From Paenibacillus athensensis (lineage in GTDB: Bacteria; Bacillota; Bacilli; Paenibacillales; NBRC-103111): a stretch of DNA of 64,000 bases. This document shows, one piece after another, positions 26,503 through 35,330 of the stretch. The notes beneath the pieces are model-generated. The model did not search any database, was not told the origin of the DNA, and was given only the letters and a program-made list of their open reading frames with translations. Positions within the stretch are counted from its first letter, which is position 1. Each line of letters begins with the position of its first letter. A program made the position numbers and the translations under genes. Location of the stretch: positions 1 through 64,000 of the forward strand of contig NZ_MYFO02000008.1 of assembly GCF_004514475.2 (NCBI RefSeq), read 5' to 3'.

Positions 26503-27339
26503 TTATCTCATTTCCGGTTCAATTGCCCGCGGGTCGACGAAGGTGTAGCCCTTTTCTTCCAGCTTGGACAGCAGCGTATCCAGCGCCTGCGCCGTCCACG
26601 GCAGCTCGTGCATCAAGATATTGCTGCCATTGTGCAACTGGTTCAGCACGTTTTCGACCACCTTGTTCGGATCGTTTTTGCTGTTGGTCATTTCCCAGTC
26701 GAGCGATCCGTTGGACCAGGTCATATAAAGCAGCTTCTCTTCCTTGGCTTTGGCGCGGACGTAGTCGCTGCCCGAGCCGTAAGGCGGGCGGAAGAAGACC
26801 GGAGCTTCGCCGATCAGCTCCTTGACGATCTGCTGAACGTCGCCGATTTGCTGGTCGACCTTGGCGTTCGCTTCCTTTTTCAAATCGATATGGTCCCACG
26901 AATGATTACCGACGATTTGCCCGCTGTCGTGCACGAGCTTGACCAGCTCCGGCTTTTGCTTGATCCGGTAGCCGTTCATGAAAAAGATCGCTTTGGCGTT
27001 ATGCTTGGCGAGCGTGGCGATCAGCGCTTCATTCGTTTCCTTGTCCTTAGGACCGTCGTCAAAGGTCAGCAGTACGACCTTCTTGTTGCCGTTCGGATCA
27101 TTGGGCACGATATCGTAATTTTTGTTCATGTGGTACGTCTTGGCCACCTCCTCTGGCGTTGGCTGGGGCGTTGGCGTCGCTGTCGGCGTTGGGGTAGGCG
27201 TTGCCGTAGGGGACGGGCTTGCGGTAAACGCAGCCTGCTCGCCGGAACCGGCAGCCGACTGGGCGGGCGCGTCGTGCGCGCCGCTGCATGCGCTGAGCAG
27301 CAAGCCGATCAGCAGCAGGGACATACTTGCTTTGGTCAT
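26503..27339 (-). CDS. Polysaccharide deacetylase lipoprotein
   Basis: 278 aa. Lipobox LLSAC near residue 18, a Pro/Thr-rich spacer (TPTPTPTATPTP), then a NodB-homology domain: TFDDGP (metal and base Asp), HSWDH (metal His pair) and RPPYG. Membrane-anchored outside the cell; it probably removes acetyl groups from peptidoglycan or another N-acetylated glycan. The key residues are all present. Confidence 0.92.
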   Translation of the reverse strand: MTKASMSLLLIGLLLSACSGAHDAPAQSAAGSGEQAAFTASPSPTATPTPTPTATPTPQPTPEEVAKTYHMNKNYDIVPNDPNGNKKVVLLTFDDGPKDKETNEALIATLAKHNAKAIFFMNGYRIKQKPELVKLVHDSGQIVGNHSWDHIDLKKEANAKVDQQIGDVQQIVKELIGEAPVFFRPPYGSGSDYVRAKAKEEKLLYMTWSNGSLDWEMTNSKNDPNKVVENVLNQLHNGSNILMHELPWTAQALDTLLSKLEEKGYTFVDPRAIEPEMR

Positions 27340-27507
27340 AGCTCCAGGCTCCTTTGATTTGTTTGTGCTCTATAGTGTATCACATCTGGCGAGCTTCTTT
27401 CGAGCTTCGCTTCTCCTATGTTTTCCTGCGGCGGCGGCGTATGGGAGCAGGACAATCGACGCAATCTAAAGCATGGTTGACCATACTTGTATACTGGAGG
27501 GATATGC

Positions 27508-27819
27508 ATGCGAATCGGAACCTTTTTGCTTGGCGGCGTAGTGGGCGCGGCAGCGGTTGTTTATCTGAACCGGAAAACAGGCGGATCGCTCTTGATGTCG
27601 GCGTTCAGCTCGACCAGCGATTCGATGGGCAAGACAGTCGGGAAAACGAAGGATACGTTCTCGGGCAAATCGTTTACGGATCTTTCCGCCAAAAGCTTCA
27701 AAACGTCCGGCAGCGGTCTGGACAAGGTCGAGGACATCGTGAAAAACGATTCGTCGCTGAAGCAAACGGTCAATGAAATTCTGGAGGAAAACAAGGAACA
27801 GGCGACCACGATCCAGTAA
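27508..27819 (+). CDS. Small membrane-associated protein
   Basis: 103 aa, ATG at 27508 after GGAGGGA. The N-terminal helix (IGTFLLGGVVGAAAVVYL) is followed by a Ser/Lys-rich soluble tail that looks like a YtxH-type envelope protein. Function unknown. Confidence 0.7.
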   Translation: MRIGTFLLGGVVGAAAVVYLNRKTGGSLLMSAFSSTSDSMGKTVGKTKDTFSGKSFTDLSAKSFKTSGSGLDKVEDIVKNDSSLKQTVNEILEENKEQATTIQ

Positions 27820-28008
27820 GCGGCCGCTTCGGGCGCAGCTTGGCATATCCACAGTGCCGGCTGTGCTTTTTTTATTATAACCGAATGTTCCGCGTGCATT
27901 TTACTTCGAAAAATGATAACATGATAGGAGAAAAGGAGTATGGCTTATGGGTGCATACCGCTTTTCCCGCTCACCTTTTCCTTCTCCCCGTCATATTCTG
28001 TTATAATA

Positions 28009-28017
28009 ACATGCTTT
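28009..28017 (+). promoter_or_regulatory. Extended -10 promoter of mecA
   Basis: TGTTATAAT, an extended -10 element, 32 bp before the mecA start. No convincing -35. Confidence 0.55.
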
Positions 28018-28048
28018 CCGGGTGGAAAGCTCGAAGGAGGATCCTATC

Positions 28049-28654
28049 ATGAAAATTGAGCGCTTAAGTCAGGATAAGATACGGATTTTCCTTACATTTG
28101 ACGATCTGACCGAACGCGGGATTCAAAAGGATGACATGTGGCGCGAGATTCCGAAGGTTCACGAGCTGTTCAGCGAAATGATGGACCAAGCTTATTCGGA
28201 GCTCGGGTTCGATCCATCCGGCCCGCTGGCGGTTGAAGTGTTCGCGCTTCCGGCGCAAGGCATGGTCGTCATTGTGACCCGCGGCAAGATGGACCTGTAC
28301 AGCGGCTCGGACAACTACGACGATCAGGAAGCCGAAGAAGTATACGAGATGGAAGTCACGCTGGAGCAAAGCGATTTGATCTGTTATGCGTTCCGCGATT
28401 TTGAAGATTTGCTGCGCGTAGCCAAGATTATTAATCCGCTGTTGATGGAAGGCGGCGTCCTTTATTCGTATAAGGGCAAGTATATTCTGCAATTGGAGCC
28501 GGTTGAACTGGAAGACACGAAATACCAGGCGTTGATTGCTGTGCTTTCCGAATATGGAGAAGCTGCTTCTGTGACGTCGGCTGTGCTTGAGGAGTACGGC
28601 AAGGTTATTATCGCCGACGATGCCGTGAAGGTGCTTTGTCACCATTTCCGCTAA
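28049..28654 (+). CDS. mecA: Adaptor protein MecA
   Basis: 201 aa, ATG at 28049 after AAGGAGGA. Starts MKIERLSQDKIRIFLTFDDL as in the MecA/NegD family, with an acidic linker (about 90-115) and the C-terminal domain that binds ClpC (YKGKYILQLEP). MecA delivers targets such as ComK to ClpCP. Monocistronic, with its own promoter and terminator. Confidence 0.92.
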   Translation: MKIERLSQDKIRIFLTFDDLTERGIQKDDMWREIPKVHELFSEMMDQAYSELGFDPSGPLAVEVFALPAQGMVVIVTRGKMDLYSGSDNYDDQEAEEVYEMEVTLEQSDLICYAFRDFEDLLRVAKIINPLLMEGGVLYSYKGKYILQLEPVELEDTKYQALIAVLSEYGEAASVTSAVLEEYGKVIIADDAVKVLCHHFR

Positions 28655-28685
28655 TACATTGAGCTTGCAGGCAACAAGAAGAACA

Positions 28686-28727
28686 AGCATCTTTCAAAAA
28701 CGTCCGTTTTTGCAGGATGCTTTTTTG
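28686..28727 (+). terminator. Intrinsic terminator after mecA
   Basis: AGCATC/GATGCT outer stem and CAAAAACG/CGTTTTTG inner stem, followed by a run of T. Confidence 0.88.
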
Positions 28728-28743
28728 ATGGGAGAATGATGGA

Positions 28744-30243
28744 ATGATGAACATGGAACGCAAACCTTTAGCGCCTGCTCCCTCGGCTGTCGATTTGGAT
28801 GGGCTGCTTGCCTATTACCAAAAGCAGATGAGGGAAGAGGCGTATTTTTATCTGGAAAAAAGAGGCATTACGGAGGAGACGGTCGAGCAATTCGGGATCG
28901 GCTTCGAGCTGGGCAAAATCGGGTTTTACGTCGATCAGAACCAGCTGGGCGATTATTTTGAAAATCGTGTGATCGTGCCGATCCGTAATCATGAAGGCGC
29001 TCTCGTCGATTTAATCGGGCGCTCCATCGACCACCGCGAGCCCAAATATAAGCCGTTGTACGGTGTAGAGCATGTATTGTTCAATTACGAGGCGCTGGAG
29101 GAAACGGACGAGGTCGTGCTCTGCCACGGCATCTTTGACGTGCTGACACTGGCGCAGGCGCGGCTGCCTGCTGTGTGCGTGCCGGATTACGCCAGCTTTC
29201 GCGAGCAGCATGCGGCGCTGCTGGCCGACAAACGCGTCTACATTTGCATGGGCAACGACGAAACGGGGCGACGCGAATCGATCCGCATACAGACAATCCT
29301 GCGCGAGCACACTAAAGAAACCTATATCGTCAATTTGCCGGAAGCGATCCGCGATATTAACGACCTGTTTGTCCGGGCGCAAAATCCCGCGGAGACGTTC
29401 CTGCAAATCGTCAACCAGACGGTCGAGGAAACGATGCTGGCTCCTGTGGCTCCCGACGCCAAAAACACAACCATTTATATTGAAGAATACATGAAGCGTT
29501 TCCGCGGACAGGTCGCGACGCTGACGAGCGGCTTTGCCAGCTTGGACGCGTTGTTGTTCGGCGGCTTTGCCAGCGGCCTGTATTTGCTGGCCGGACCGGG
29601 CGCAAGCGGCAAAAGCATGCTGCTCAAGCAAATGGCCGATCATATTGCGCTTCAGCAAACGCCCGTCGTATTCGTGACGTGGGATATGACCGGCTTCGAG
29701 CTGTGGGCGCGCAGCATTGCCCGCTTGATCGGCATTGCGCCGCAGCAGGTGCTGGCCGGCAAGCTGGAGCCGGAGCGGGTCGTCGAAGCGAACAAGGCGT
29801 ATGCGCCGATCAGCAAGATGCTCTGGACGCTCGAATGCTCGCTGGACACCTCGCTGGAGCAGGTGGCCACGTCGATTGAGCGCATCGCCGTGATCGTCGG
29901 CCGCGAGCCGGTGGTGTTCGTCGACCATTTGCAGCGGGTGCCTGCCGGCAAGCTGGCCGCGGCGCTGACGTGGCAGCAGCAGCAGGCGGCGATTGCTTAC
30001 ACGCTCAAGCAGTGGTCGCGCGAGTGGAATTGTCCGGTGATCGCCGCTACGGCGCTAGAACCGGACATGGCGCGGCTGCCTGAGGGCGTGGAGGCGTCGG
30101 CCGACGTCGTGATGCTGCTGAAGCCGGGCGCTGCCGAGCCAGAAGGCGAAGCGCAGCTGACGCTGGAGCTGGCCAAAAACCGCAACGGCCCGTTAGGGGC
30201 GATTCCGCTGCAGTTTTTTAACGATAAAGCGCTGTTCATTTAA
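28744..30243 (+). CDS. DnaG-Toprim/DnaB-like helicase fusion with degenerate Toprim site
   Basis: 499 aa. Residues 20-110 resemble the N-terminal part of the DnaG catalytic core (YFYLEKRGITEETVEQFGIG); no zinc finger precedes it. Residues 122-205 are a Toprim fold, but the catalytic Glu is H128 (HGIFD) and the first Asp of the DxD motif is G170 (GNDETG). Residues 255-499 are a DnaB-type RecA domain with Walker A G284-GKS291 and Walker B VVFVDHLQ (D394). The layout recalls Twinkle/T7 gp4. Primer synthesis is unlikely; ATP-driven helicase or translocase activity is plausible. Starts near several ATGs; 28744 is 10 bp from GGAG. Confidence 0.8.
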   Translation: MMNMERKPLAPAPSAVDLDGLLAYYQKQMREEAYFYLEKRGITEETVEQFGIGFELGKIGFYVDQNQLGDYFENRVIVPIRNHEGALVDLIGRSIDHREPKYKPLYGVEHVLFNYEALEETDEVVLCHGIFDVLTLAQARLPAVCVPDYASFREQHAALLADKRVYICMGNDETGRRESIRIQTILREHTKETYIVNLPEAIRDINDLFVRAQNPAETFLQIVNQTVEETMLAPVAPDAKNTTIYIEEYMKRFRGQVATLTSGFASLDALLFGGFASGLYLLAGPGASGKSMLLKQMADHIALQQTPVVFVTWDMTGFELWARSIARLIGIAPQQVLAGKLEPERVVEANKAYAPISKMLWTLECSLDTSLEQVATSIERIAVIVGREPVVFVDHLQRVPAGKLAAALTWQQQQAAIAYTLKQWSREWNCPVIAATALEPDMARLPEGVEASADVVMLLKPGAAEPEGEAQLTLELAKNRNGPLGAIPLQFFNDKALFI

Positions 30244-30268
30244 AACCAATGTCCGCGAGGTGGTTCCT

Positions 30269-31519
30269 GTGGCAAATTCAGAAAATCTCAACGTTCTCCA
30301 ATCGACGCAAACGGTCATTCACGAGGCGCTCAAGCGCCTCGGCTACGGCGAAGACATGTACGAGCTGCTCAAGGAGCCGCTGCGCGTGCTGACGGTGCGC
30401 ATTCCGGTACGTATGGATGACGGCAAGGTCAAGGTATTTACCGGCTATCGGGCGCAGCACAACGACGCGGTGGGGCCAACCAAGGGCGGCGTGCGCTTTC
30501 ACCCTGACGTCAATGAAGACGAGGTCAAGGCGCTGTCGATTTGGATGAGCCTGAAATGCGGCATTTCCGACCTGCCGTACGGCGGCGGCAAGGGCGGCAT
30601 CATCTGCGATCCGCGGGACATGTCGTTCCGCGAGCTGGAGCGGTTGTCGCGCGGTTATGTCCGCGCCATCAGTCAGCTGGTCGGCCCCTCCAAGGACATC
30701 CCGGCGCCGGACGTGATGACCAACTCGCAAATAATGGCCTGGATGATGGATGAATACAGCCGTATCCGCGAGTTCGACGCGCCCGGCTTCATCACCGGCA
30801 AGCCGCTCGTGCTGGGCGGTTCGCACGGCCGGGAAACGGCCACGGCCAAGGGCGTGACGATCATGATCGACAAGGCGCTGCAGAAGCGGGGCATACCGCT
30901 GCAGGATGCGCGCGTGATCATTCAGGGCTTCGGCAATGCCGGCAGCTATCTGGCCAAGTTCATGCACGACGCCGGCGCGCGAGTGATCGGCATTTCCGAC
31001 GTGCACGGCGCGCTGTATAACCCGGAAGGACTCGACATTGACTACCTGCTGGACCGCCGCGATTCGTTCGGTACGGTCACGAAGCTGTTCAAGGAAACGC
31101 TGACGAACCAAGAGATTCTGGAGCAGGAATGCGACATTCTCGTGCCGGCGGCCATCGAAAACCAGATTACGCTCGACAACGCCGAACGCATCCGCGCGGG
31201 TATTGTAGTCGAAGCTGCAAACGGCCCGACGACGCTGGAAGCGACGAAAATTTTGACCGAACGCGGCGTGCTGCTGGTGCCTGACGTGCTGGCGAGCAGC
31301 GGCGGGGTGATTGTGTCCTATTTCGAATGGGTGCAGAACAACCAGGGCTATTACTGGACGGAAAAGGAAGTTCATGACAAACTGCTGGAGGTCATGGAAA
31401 AGTCGTTCGAAACTGTCTATAATGTACATAGTACGCGCGGTGTAGATATGCGTCTGGCCGCTTATATGGTCGGGGTGCGCAAAATGGCCGAGGCGTCGCG
31501 CTTTCGCGGTTGGGTTTAG
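30269..31519 (+). CDS. gudB: NAD-dependent glutamate dehydrogenase
   Basis: 416 aa. I prefer GTG at 30269, 6 bp after GCGAGGTGG, over GTG at 30260. The Glu/Leu/Phe/Val dehydrogenase signature PYGGGKGGI with catalytic Lys, the substrate lysine in GPTKGGVRFHP, and the NAD-binding IIQGFGNAGSYLA are present. Interconverts glutamate and 2-oxoglutarate. RocG and GudB types cannot be told apart by eye. Confidence 0.93.
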   Translation: MANSENLNVLQSTQTVIHEALKRLGYGEDMYELLKEPLRVLTVRIPVRMDDGKVKVFTGYRAQHNDAVGPTKGGVRFHPDVNEDEVKALSIWMSLKCGISDLPYGGGKGGIICDPRDMSFRELERLSRGYVRAISQLVGPSKDIPAPDVMTNSQIMAWMMDEYSRIREFDAPGFITGKPLVLGGSHGRETATAKGVTIMIDKALQKRGIPLQDARVIIQGFGNAGSYLAKFMHDAGARVIGISDVHGALYNPEGLDIDYLLDRRDSFGTVTKLFKETLTNQEILEQECDILVPAAIENQITLDNAERIRAGIVVEAANGPTTLEATKILTERGVLLVPDVLASSGGVIVSYFEWVQNNQGYYWTEKEVHDKLLEVMEKSFETVYNVHSTRGVDMRLAAYMVGVRKMAEASRFRGWV

Positions 31520-31572
31520 GACAAGCCCGCTGGTATTACTTGCATTCGATTCGGGAAGAAGGGGGAGCATCT

Positions 31573-32268
31573 ATGCACATCGTTTCGGTGCTGCTGGCCG
31601 CAGTGGCGCCCGGTCTCTCTCTGCTTGCTTATTTTTATTTGAAGGACCGCTACGAGTCGGAGCCGATTCATCTGGTGCTGCGCATGTTTGCTTTCGGTTT
31701 TCTGATCGTATTTCCGACAATGGTGCTGCAGCACGCCTTCATTCATGAGGTCGGCAAAGGCACCTTCGTTTCGGCGTTTTTTTTGTCGGGCGGTCTGGAG
31801 GAATTTTTCAAATGGTTCGTGCTGTATCATCTGATTTATCGTCACGCCTCCTTCGACGAGCCGTATGACGGCATCGTTTATGCCGTAGCGGTCAGCCTCG
31901 GTTACGCGACGCTGGAGAACATCCTGTACGCGTTTTTGAATGCGTCGTCGTTCTCGGCATTACTGCTGCGCGCCTTGCTGCCGGTATCGGCGCACGCGCT
32001 GTTCGGGGTGCTGATGGGCTATTACATGGGTAAAGCGAAGTTTACGCCGGAGCGCCGCAACCGCTACTTATGGATGTCGCTGCTGCTGCCGATTGTCTGG
32101 CACGGCTCGTTCGACTACATTTTGCTCGTAGCCAAAGCGAACTGGGTGTGGTTCATTTTGCCGGTGATGGGCTTTTTGTGGGTCAGTACGCTGTTTAGAG
32201 TCAAGCGGGCCAACGAGCGCTCGCCGTTTCGCGTTTTGCATGCGGAGGAAGAGATTAAAACCGGCTGA
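31573..32268 (+). CDS. prsW: Intramembrane protease PrsW
   Basis: 231 aa, ATG at 31573 after GGGGGAG. Polytopic; the EEFFKW motif in the third helix region supplies the paired glutamates, with conserved His/Asp segments later (SAHALFG, HGSFDYIL). In B. subtilis PrsW makes the first cut in RsiW to release SigW. Start of the prsW-ypeB-ypfA-cmk block known from Bacilli. Confidence 0.92.
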   Translation: MHIVSVLLAAVAPGLSLLAYFYLKDRYESEPIHLVLRMFAFGFLIVFPTMVLQHAFIHEVGKGTFVSAFFLSGGLEEFFKWFVLYHLIYRHASFDEPYDGIVYAVAVSLGYATLENILYAFLNASSFSALLLRALLPVSAHALFGVLMGYYMGKAKFTPERRNRYLWMSLLLPIVWHGSFDYILLVAKANWVWFILPVMGFLWVSTLFRVKRANERSPFRVLHAEEEIKTG

Positions 32269-32342
32269 TCGTGGCGATAATGGTCAGTAGATGCTTCTGC
32301 ATCCGGCTTGTCCGGAAGCGGATGAACCGGGAGGAATCAGAC

Positions 32343-32504
32343 ATGTCCGTGGTGACGACCAGAGTGAAGGTGACGATCCGCTGCAAGCAATGCGGCGAGC
32401 GCTTTGTCTTGAAGGGCAAAAAGGAAAAAGGCAAGATCGATACCGGCTTTCGCCAATGCATTTGCAGCAATGAGCACGATTTTGAGATGGAGACCGACGA
32501 ATAG
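32343..32504 (+). CDS. Small zinc-ribbon-like protein
   Basis: 53 aa, ATG at 32343 after GGGAGGA. CKQCGERF and a later CIC make a probable metal-binding knuckle. It is followed by its own terminator. In this position Bacillus carries sleB instead. Function unknown. Confidence 0.75.
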   Translation: MSVVTTRVKVTIRCKQCGERFVLKGKKEKGKIDTGFRQCICSNEHDFEMETDE

Positions 32505-32535
32505 GAGCCGTTCCTTGTGAGCAGGCTCTTTTTTG
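32505..32535 (+). terminator. Intrinsic terminator
   Basis: GAGCC at 32505-32509 pairs with GGCTC at 32524-32528, followed by a T run. Confidence 0.75.
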
Positions 32536-32623
32536 CTGGCTTTTTTGCATGTATAAACCTTTTATTCCGCGCAGACACTAACGCCATGCCAGTATGGTAA
32601 GCGAAAGGAGTTTGCGAACGGAT

Positions 32624-34003
32624 ATGTACAAACGGCTAAGTATTGTTATGTTCCCTTTTCTGGCCATTGCGCTGATCGGCGCGGGAGTCTGGGGATATCT
32701 GGAGCATCAGGAGAAAAACACGATTTTGATCAAAGCGGAAAACCAGTATCAGCGCGCGTTCCACGATCTTTCGTACCATATCGACAAGCTGCATACGGAG
32801 CTCGGTAATACGCTGGCGGTCAACTCCCCGACGGAGCCCTCGTACCGCAAGGGACTGGTGAACGTGTGGCGGCTGACGAGCCAGGCGCAAAGCGACATCA
32901 ATCAACTGCCGCTGACGCTGCTGCCTTTCAATAAAACGCAAGATTTTTTGGCCAATATGGCCAACTTCTCCTATCGGATGGCGGTACGCGACACGACCAG
33001 GCAGCCGCTGAGCGAAGACGAGCTGAAGACGTTGAATGCGCTGTATCAGCATGCCGGCGACCTTACAGGGGAAATCCGCGGGGTGCAGGACAAGGTTATT
33101 GCCAGTAATCTGCGCTGGATGGATGTCGAGTCGGCGCTGGCCTCGCAAAAGGAAGTGCGCGATAACGCGATTATTGACGGCTTTGCCACGGTCGACAAAA
33201 AGGTGTCGGCCTATCCCGAGCTTAATTGGGGACCGGCCAATCTGAATGTCTTTCAAGCAAACAATGTGCAGGCGTTGAACGGCAAGGACATGACGCCAGA
33301 CGAAATCAAGGCCAAGGCGGTGGAGTTTCTCGGCCAAGGGGGTCAGAGCGCCGATCCTTCGGCCATGACGGTTGTCGAAAACGGCAGCAGCGCGCCCGAG
33401 TATCAAAGCTTCAGTGTATTGCTCTCCGGTCAGGCCGGCGGCAGCGATACGCATATGGATTTTACCAAAAAAGGCGGCCAGCTGATCTATTATATGAAGC
33501 CCCGCACGGTCACCGAAAGTAAATATACCTGGCGGCAGGCCCGGGATATTGCCGGCGAATTTCTCGATCAGCACGGTTTTCCCGACATGAGCGCTGTCAG
33601 CTTTGACCAGTATCAGAACGTGGCCGATATCATCTTCGCCAAGCGGCAAAACGATGTGACGGTGTATCCGCAGCGTGTCAGCGTCAAGGTGGCGCTCGAT
33701 ACGTTGGAGGTGACCGGCATTCAGGCATCGGACTACGTGTTCGCGCAAGGCGAGCGGAAGATCGGCAAGCCGCGCATCGATGTGGCGGCAGCGAAGAAAA
33801 CGTTGAATCCGGGCATGGAGGTCAAAAGCGAAAATCTGGCCATCATCAAAAACGATCTCGATCAGGAGGTGCTGTGCCACGAGTTTCTGGGCCAGTTCAA
33901 CGGCCAGCTGTATCGGGTATTCGTGAACGCGGATACGGGTGAAGAAGAAAAGATCGTTTCGATCAGGCCGCAGGAGGCCGATGCCGTCGGCAAAAAAACC
34001 TGA
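32624..34003 (+). CDS. ypeB: Germination protein YpeB
   Basis: 459 aa, ATG at 32624 after AAAGGAG. One N-terminal membrane helix (IVMFPFLAIALIGAGVWGY), then a long extracytoplasmic region ending in PepSY-like repeats (TWRQARDIAGEFL, VDAAKKTL-like, YRVFVNADTGEEE). In Bacillus spores YpeB stabilises the lytic enzyme SleB. sleB is not adjacent here. Confidence 0.92.
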   Translation: MYKRLSIVMFPFLAIALIGAGVWGYLEHQEKNTILIKAENQYQRAFHDLSYHIDKLHTELGNTLAVNSPTEPSYRKGLVNVWRLTSQAQSDINQLPLTLLPFNKTQDFLANMANFSYRMAVRDTTRQPLSEDELKTLNALYQHAGDLTGEIRGVQDKVIASNLRWMDVESALASQKEVRDNAIIDGFATVDKKVSAYPELNWGPANLNVFQANNVQALNGKDMTPDEIKAKAVEFLGQGGQSADPSAMTVVENGSSAPEYQSFSVLLSGQAGGSDTHMDFTKKGGQLIYYMKPRTVTESKYTWRQARDIAGEFLDQHGFPDMSAVSFDQYQNVADIIFAKRQNDVTVYPQRVSVKVALDTLEVTGIQASDYVFAQGERKIGKPRIDVAAAKKTLNPGMEVKSENLAIIKNDLDQEVLCHEFLGQFNGQLYRVFVNADTGEEEKIVSIRPQEADAVGKKT

Positions 34004-34190
34004 GTGGCTGCGTAAGCAAGCGCCAAGCACAATAAGGTCGGTACAGCCTGCTGACAAAGCAGGCTTTTGCCGCGCCCGGGCCCCTGCGCCGCGGGACATG
34101 CGACTCGCGACTCAGACGCTCCAATGCGGCTTCTATCGCGCCGGAAGGCGGCCGGAGCCGCTTCTGCTTTTTTTGCTTCCTAAATCGTCC
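34004..34190. other. Intergenic ypeB-ypfA
   Basis: GC-rich gap of about 190 bp, with a hairpin-like AGCCTGCTGACAAAGCAGGCT near 34047 but no T run directly behind it. Nothing coding is seen. Confidence 0.4.
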
Positions 34191-34195
34191 TGTCA

Positions 34196-34204
34196 TGGTA
34201 TAAT
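34196..34204 (+). promoter_or_regulatory. Extended -10 promoter of ypfA
   Basis: TGGTATAAT about 60 bp before the ypfA ATG; no good -35 at the standard spacing. Confidence 0.6.
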
Positions 34205-34262
34205 TACTAACGTAGATCTTAGGAACCAGGATTTTGGCAGAAGAAGCGCGGAGGTGCACGTA

Positions 34263-34916
34263 ATGCTTCCTAAAGTAAACCAGATTTTGCATTTACAGGT
34301 AAACACGATTGACGAGGAAGAAGCCAAGATCGAATATAAATCGAGAATTGCCGATATTTCCGATGAGGTCATTGTCATGGAAGTGCCGCTGAACGACAAG
34401 ACGGGCCGGCTGAAGAAGCTGTATATGGGCGACGAGCTCAGCGCTTACTTCGTGTCGCAGGGCGGGGTCAAGAACTATTTTACGACGTCGGTAAGCGGCT
34501 TCAGGGAAGATGTGATCCGGCTGGTGGAAATCCGCAAGCCTGAGCCGGAGGCGATTACGCAGGTGCAGCGGCGCAGCTTTTTGCGCGTGCCGGCGGAGCT
34601 GGAGATCGCGGTCAAGTTCTCCGAGCAGCTGCAATTCGTAGCTCTGACCGAAGACGTCGGCGGCGGCGGCATCTCCTTTGTCTGCGACGGCTACATTCCG
34701 CTGGGCGTGCAGGCCCCGATTTCCTGCTGGGTGCTGGTGCCTTACAAAAACGGAGCGATTGAGCACGTTCCGCTCAAGGGAGAAATCGTCCGCGTCAAAA
34801 AACTGGAAAGCGGCAAGCAGCTGGCCATGGTGCGCTTTATCGAGATCACCGACCGGGACCGGCAGAAGCTGATTCGCTTTTGTTTCGAGCGGCAGATGGA
34901 TTTTCGCAAAAGATAA
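34263..34916 (+). CDS. ypfA: PilZ-domain flagellar brake protein YpfA
   Basis: 217 aa, ATG at 34263 after GCGGAGGTG; the longer frame upstream overlaps ypeB and is discarded. N-terminal YcgR-like domain, then PilZ with the c-di-GMP arginine motif QRRSFLR. The second motif is DVGGGG, where DxSxxG is usual, so the Ser is replaced. In B. subtilis the homologue (MotI/DgrA) binds c-di-GMP and slows the flagellar motor. Confidence 0.9.
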   Translation: MLPKVNQILHLQVNTIDEEEAKIEYKSRIADISDEVIVMEVPLNDKTGRLKKLYMGDELSAYFVSQGGVKNYFTTSVSGFREDVIRLVEIRKPEPEAITQVQRRSFLRVPAELEIAVKFSEQLQFVALTEDVGGGGISFVCDGYIPLGVQAPISCWVLVPYKNGAIEHVPLKGEIVRVKKLESGKQLAMVRFIEITDRDRQKLIRFCFERQMDFRKR

Positions 34917-34982
34917 CGGCATGAAGGCGCGGCGATTGGGGCATACTGCGAACATAAACCAGCTTCAGGCAGGTGGCGTCAG

Positions 34983-35198
34983 GTGAGTTCCGATCGTAAA
35001 AGACGATTGTACGAGCAGCTGTTCATCCGGTTTTCAGCGAAGGTGGAGAAAGCGCTGATCCGGACGATGCTCGTTTTTTTTGTGTTGCTTGTAGCCGTTC
35101 AGCTGCTGCTGCAGGTTCCTTATGTCCGGCTGCATCTGACGCGAGTCGAGCAGCTGGAGGGCAAGCCGTACCGGCAAGAGCAGCCGGCGGCTCCCTAG
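34983..35198 (+). CDS. ypfB: YpfB-like small membrane protein (DUF5359)
   Basis: 71 aa, GTG start after AGGTGGCG. A charged N-terminus, one helix (TMLVFFVLLVAVQLLLQ) and a short tail. Same size and place as ypfB of B. subtilis. Function unknown. Confidence 0.8.
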   Translation: MSSDRKRRLYEQLFIRFSAKVEKALIRTMLVFFVLLVAVQLLLQVPYVRLHLTRVEQLEGKPYRQEQPAAP

Positions 35199-35236
35199 CT
35201 GCTGCCGGACGGCTCTGTGCGGCGTTGGTCCAGATT

Positions 35237-35265
35237 TTGCATCTGCTACATGGCTGTGGTATAAT
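35237..35265 (+). promoter_or_regulatory. Sigma-A promoter upstream of cmk
   Basis: TTGCAT (35237-35242), 17-bp spacer, TATAAT (35260-35265). A terminator hairpin follows within the first nucleotides of the expected transcript. Confidence 0.75.
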
Positions 35266-35275
35266 TTTCTACGTC

Positions 35276-35297
35276 AGCAGGCAGTGCCTGCTTTTTT
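35276..35297 (+). terminator. Terminator between cmk promoter and cmk
   Basis: AGCAGGC, loop AGT, GCCTGCT, then six T. It ends ypfB transcription or attenuates the cmk transcript. Confidence 0.85.
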
Positions 35298-35330
35298 GTT
35301 CGTAAGGTACTGTTAGGAGGAAGGGCAGCT

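Noticed and set aside
30278-31570. 430-codon ORF antisense to glutamate dehydrogenase
   Set aside because: Shadow frame with His/Arg-rich translation.
33939-34262. Upstream extension of ypfA
   Set aside because: Overlaps ypeB in another frame; the ATG at 34263 has a strong ribosome site.
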